DNA of 6,157 nucleotides, from NCBI GenBank assembly GCA_014729735.1, contig WJJN01000566.1:1-6157 (forward strand), read 5' to 3'. The notes beneath the pieces were generated by a model. That model ran no database searches, was not told the origin of the DNA, and saw only the letters and a program-made list of their open reading frames with translations. This DNA comes from Candidatus Zhuqueibacterota bacterium (lineage in GTDB: Bacteria; Zhuqueibacterota; Zhuqueibacteria; Thermofontimicrobiales; Thiofontviventaceae). The position numbers were made by a program, and so were the translations under genes. Numbering within the stretch: the stretch's first letter is position 1; every line of letters begins with the position of its first letter. Shown piece after piece: positions 4,286 to 6,157 of this stretch.

Positions 4286-6157
4286 TTAATTATTCAAAAT
4301 ATGATCCACAGCCAGCACAGCAAAAATAAACGGCGTTGCGCCGAAAACAATATATTCCGATTGCTGCCATAAATACGGATGATCGGACTTCAGCTCCGGA
4401 AAATCGGGTCTGTTCAGATTCACTCCTGAATACAGCCCGCCCGGGATGTACGAATAATCACTGCGGTTCATTCCGAATGCCGGGATCGGATCGTGGGCAC
4501 CCACACCGGAAACCAGTGAAATATCCGACGCCGCGTGCGCGCCCAGTGAATAGTGCACCGCATCTTCGAGGGGCTGTAACGGGAAAATATCGGGATAATG
4601 TTTTACCAGATAATAATGCGTGTAAATTCCCCAGAGAATATCCCAGCCGAATCCCCACACCTCCGGCTCATAAAAAACGCCAAACGGATTCGCTGCCAGA
4701 TCCTTATGCAGCTCATCGCGGTATGAAACGAGCCGTTGTTCAAACTCACGCTTAAAAGACGCGTCATCGATATCATTGATCACCCGGGCAATCGTCCAGG
4801 CAGTCTTATCGATATTTTTGAAAACATCATTTTTATTTTGAACCATTGCCTCAAGATAAGATCTGTCTTCGGTACAGAGGTATAATTCAACCGCTGCATT
4901 CGTTCGCTCTTCTGTAAGATTGCGTGGTGTGCCCACCGATGGATAGAATACCGGTTTGTGACTTTCTTCATAAGACCAGATCCGCTTCGCTGTTTGCAGA
5001 CACTCTGCAGCGGTTTTCGGATACTCGTTTTTCAGCACTCGCTCGCTGGCAGCCAGATAGGTGATTACTGCATATTCACGCCGGGTGTCTTTATTCGTAA
5101 AAATGTAGCGGTCATCGAATGTACCGGAATGACCCGCGACGCAGGTATCTGGCGGCAGCTTGGGATCATAAAACAAGTTATCTGTCATGTGTCCCCACAT
5201 CCCTTCCTGGAGATAGATTTCCCAATCCTTACTGATCACGCCGACAAAGCTGTGATCCGCCGCCCGATATTGTGCCAGCAGAAAATCCACCCCGTGTTTG
5301 ACCTGTTGCAGCATATCAGGCACGCCATCCGACCGGTGCAGATGCACGCTATTATTTTCATAATCCACTGTCGTCTGATCGATATCCGGCTGAAATTCCT
5401 CGTAAGCCAGCGCGATATGATACGTCGTTTTGCCGGATGAGCCGGTATTCACGTCATCATCCCCGGCATCGTGCCAGCCCCCCACGTTCATGCCCGGAAT
5501 CGTCGTGTTTGGGTCGTACTGCGTTTCTGTCTCCTCCGTCTGCCGGTAGCCATCATAAAATGGCAGCGGCGCAGGCGCCTGCAAGCCATCGTCCTTGTGA
5601 CAGAGACCGTGCCATAACCGCTCGCGGTCTTTTACGCTCACGTGGCACATTTGCACCGGCAGAAATACCAGCAACGACGGCTGCCACACGCCCTGCTGAT
5701 ACAGTTCGTCAGCAATTCGGAACGGTAGTGTTTTCTCCTCTCCGTATTGAATCTGATATACTCCTTCATCCCGGACTTCCGTGAATTCGAAAATAGCATA
5801 AAGATAGCGGTAGAAATTCCCCCATTTTTCAGGGACATTGCTGAATACTACCTGTTCTCCCTGCGCCGTTATTTTGATCAAATTCGCCTCTTCGAAATTT
5901 TCGGTACGAGGATCCAGCTCCAGAATCGCCCGTTTCTGCTGCGCCGGATGATAACCCACCTGCGAATGCGCGATCACCGGCGTCCGCATCCAGCCTTGGA
6001 TTGCATTTGGTCTGAATACAAGATGGATTGAATTTCGCGCTTTTGATAAATCGGCATCCACTTTGATGGCAAACCATTCCCGTAACGCGACCTGTCGCCG
6101 GTCAATCAGCTCCATCGGATTGCCCCTTGATTCAATCGAAATATTGAATTCAGGCGA
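4286..6157 (-). CDS. Glycoside hydrolase family 9 (cellulase-type) enzyme, 5' end beyond right edge
   Basis: The frame is open from the right edge to TAA at 4286 (623 codons visible). An ATG at 6115 has a passable AGGGG 7 nt upstream, but 14 open codons before it (SPEFNISIESRGNP) continue the same beta-rich sequence, so it is probably internal and the true start lies outside. Residues are numbered from that ATG. Residues 1-42 look like the end of a beta-sandwich domain. Residues about 44-135 are the Ig-like domain that precedes the catalytic module in many GH9 enzymes (TPVIAHSQVGYHPAQQKRAI). Residues about 145-605 form the (alpha/alpha)6 barrel: GGWHDAGDD (212-220) carries the paired aspartates, with Asp219 the likely base and Asp216 assisting, and QQSEYIVFGA (584-593) places Glu587 as the acid, as in the usual NEVAIxxNA block. 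GH9 inverting enzymes cut beta-1,4 glucans and some related polymers. The usual PHHR region is altered (PAFGMNRSD), so substrate is uncertain. No signal peptide is visible because the 5' end is missing. Confidence 0.9.
   Translation of the reverse strand, partial: SPEFNISIESRGNPMELIDRRQVALREWFAIKVDADLSKARNSIHLVFRPNAIQGWMRTPVIAHSQVGYHPAQQKRAILELDPRTENFEEANLIKITAQGEQVVFSNVPEKWGNFYRYLYAIFEFTEVRDEGVYQIQYGEEKTLPFRIADELYQQGVWQPSLLVFLPVQMCHVSVKDRERLWHGLCHKDDGLQAPAPLPFYDGYRQTEETETQYDPNTTIPGMNVGGWHDAGDDDVNTGSSGKTTYHIALAYEEFQPDIDQTTVDYENNSVHLHRSDGVPDMLQQVKHGVDFLLAQYRAADHSFVGVISKDWEIYLQEGMWGHMTDNLFYDPKLPPDTCVAGHSGTFDDRYIFTNKDTRREYAVITYLAASERVLKNEYPKTAAECLQTAKRIWSYEESHKPVFYPSVGTPRNLTEERTNAAVELYLCTEDRSYLEAMVQNKNDVFKNIDKTAWTIARVINDIDDASFKREFEQRLVSYRDELHKDLAANPFGVFYEPEVWGFGWDILWGIYTHYYLVKHYPDIFPLQPLEDAVHYSLGAHAASDISLVSGVGAHDPIPAFGMNRSDYSYIPGGLYSGVNLNRPDFPELKSDHPYLWQQSEYIVFGATPFIFAVLAVDHILNN

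Noticed and set aside
4336..4755. Plus-strand 139-residue ORF opposite GH9
   Set aside because: It is an overlap of a strongly supported GH9 gene, with no motif, signal peptide or ribosome site; composition is what the complementary strand of this gene gives.
5571..5582. 12-bp perfect palindrome GCAGGCGCCTGC
   Set aside because: It lies within GH9 coding sequence (LQAPAP region), is GC-rich with alanine/proline codons, and has no second copy here.

Overview
All convincing genes in this window lie on the minus strand, so transcription runs from high to low coordinates. In that order they are: a glycoside hydrolase family 9 enzyme whose 5' end lies beyond the right edge; a short stretch with what looks like the wreck of an SGNH/GDSL-type hydrolase gene; a 738-residue outer-membrane protein joining a PorV/PorQ-type beta-barrel to a C-terminal transglutaminase-like domain; a small exported TPR protein with a lysine-rich tail; and a CHASE2-domain membrane protein that runs off the left edge. 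No tRNA, rRNA, CRISPR array, insertion sequence or phage gene was seen.

The organism is Gram-negative, because a PorV/PorQ-type outer-membrane barrel is present. That family is typical of the Bacteroidota/FCB group and related candidate phyla (Calditrichota, KSB1 and similar). Moderate GC in genes, AT-rich spacers and the GH9 enzyme suit a polysaccharide-degrading member of that group, but the sequence does not fix the phylum. There are two blocks. The right block (about 4290-6157) is carbohydrate breakdown: GH9, followed by the probable SGNH hydrolase remnant. The left block (1-3934) looks like one operon: barrel/transglutaminase gene, 66-bp gap, TPR gene, 24-bp gap, CHASE2 gene. A 351-bp non-coding stretch (3935-4285) separates the blocks and contains the remnant plus a small inverted repeat just upstream of the barrel gene.

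The left block could be an envelope-spanning module: an outer-membrane barrel with a presumably periplasmic papain-like/transglutaminase-like domain, a soluble periplasmic TPR adaptor with a strongly basic tail, and an inner-membrane protein with a periplasmic CHASE2 sensor. The output domain of the CHASE2 protein (often a guanylate cyclase, kinase or phosphatase) lies outside the window. The linkage is seen; the cooperation is inferred. Points that stand out are the barrel-transglutaminase fusion, the lack of a normal start codon for the CHASE2 gene, and the two-frame remnant downstream of GH9.
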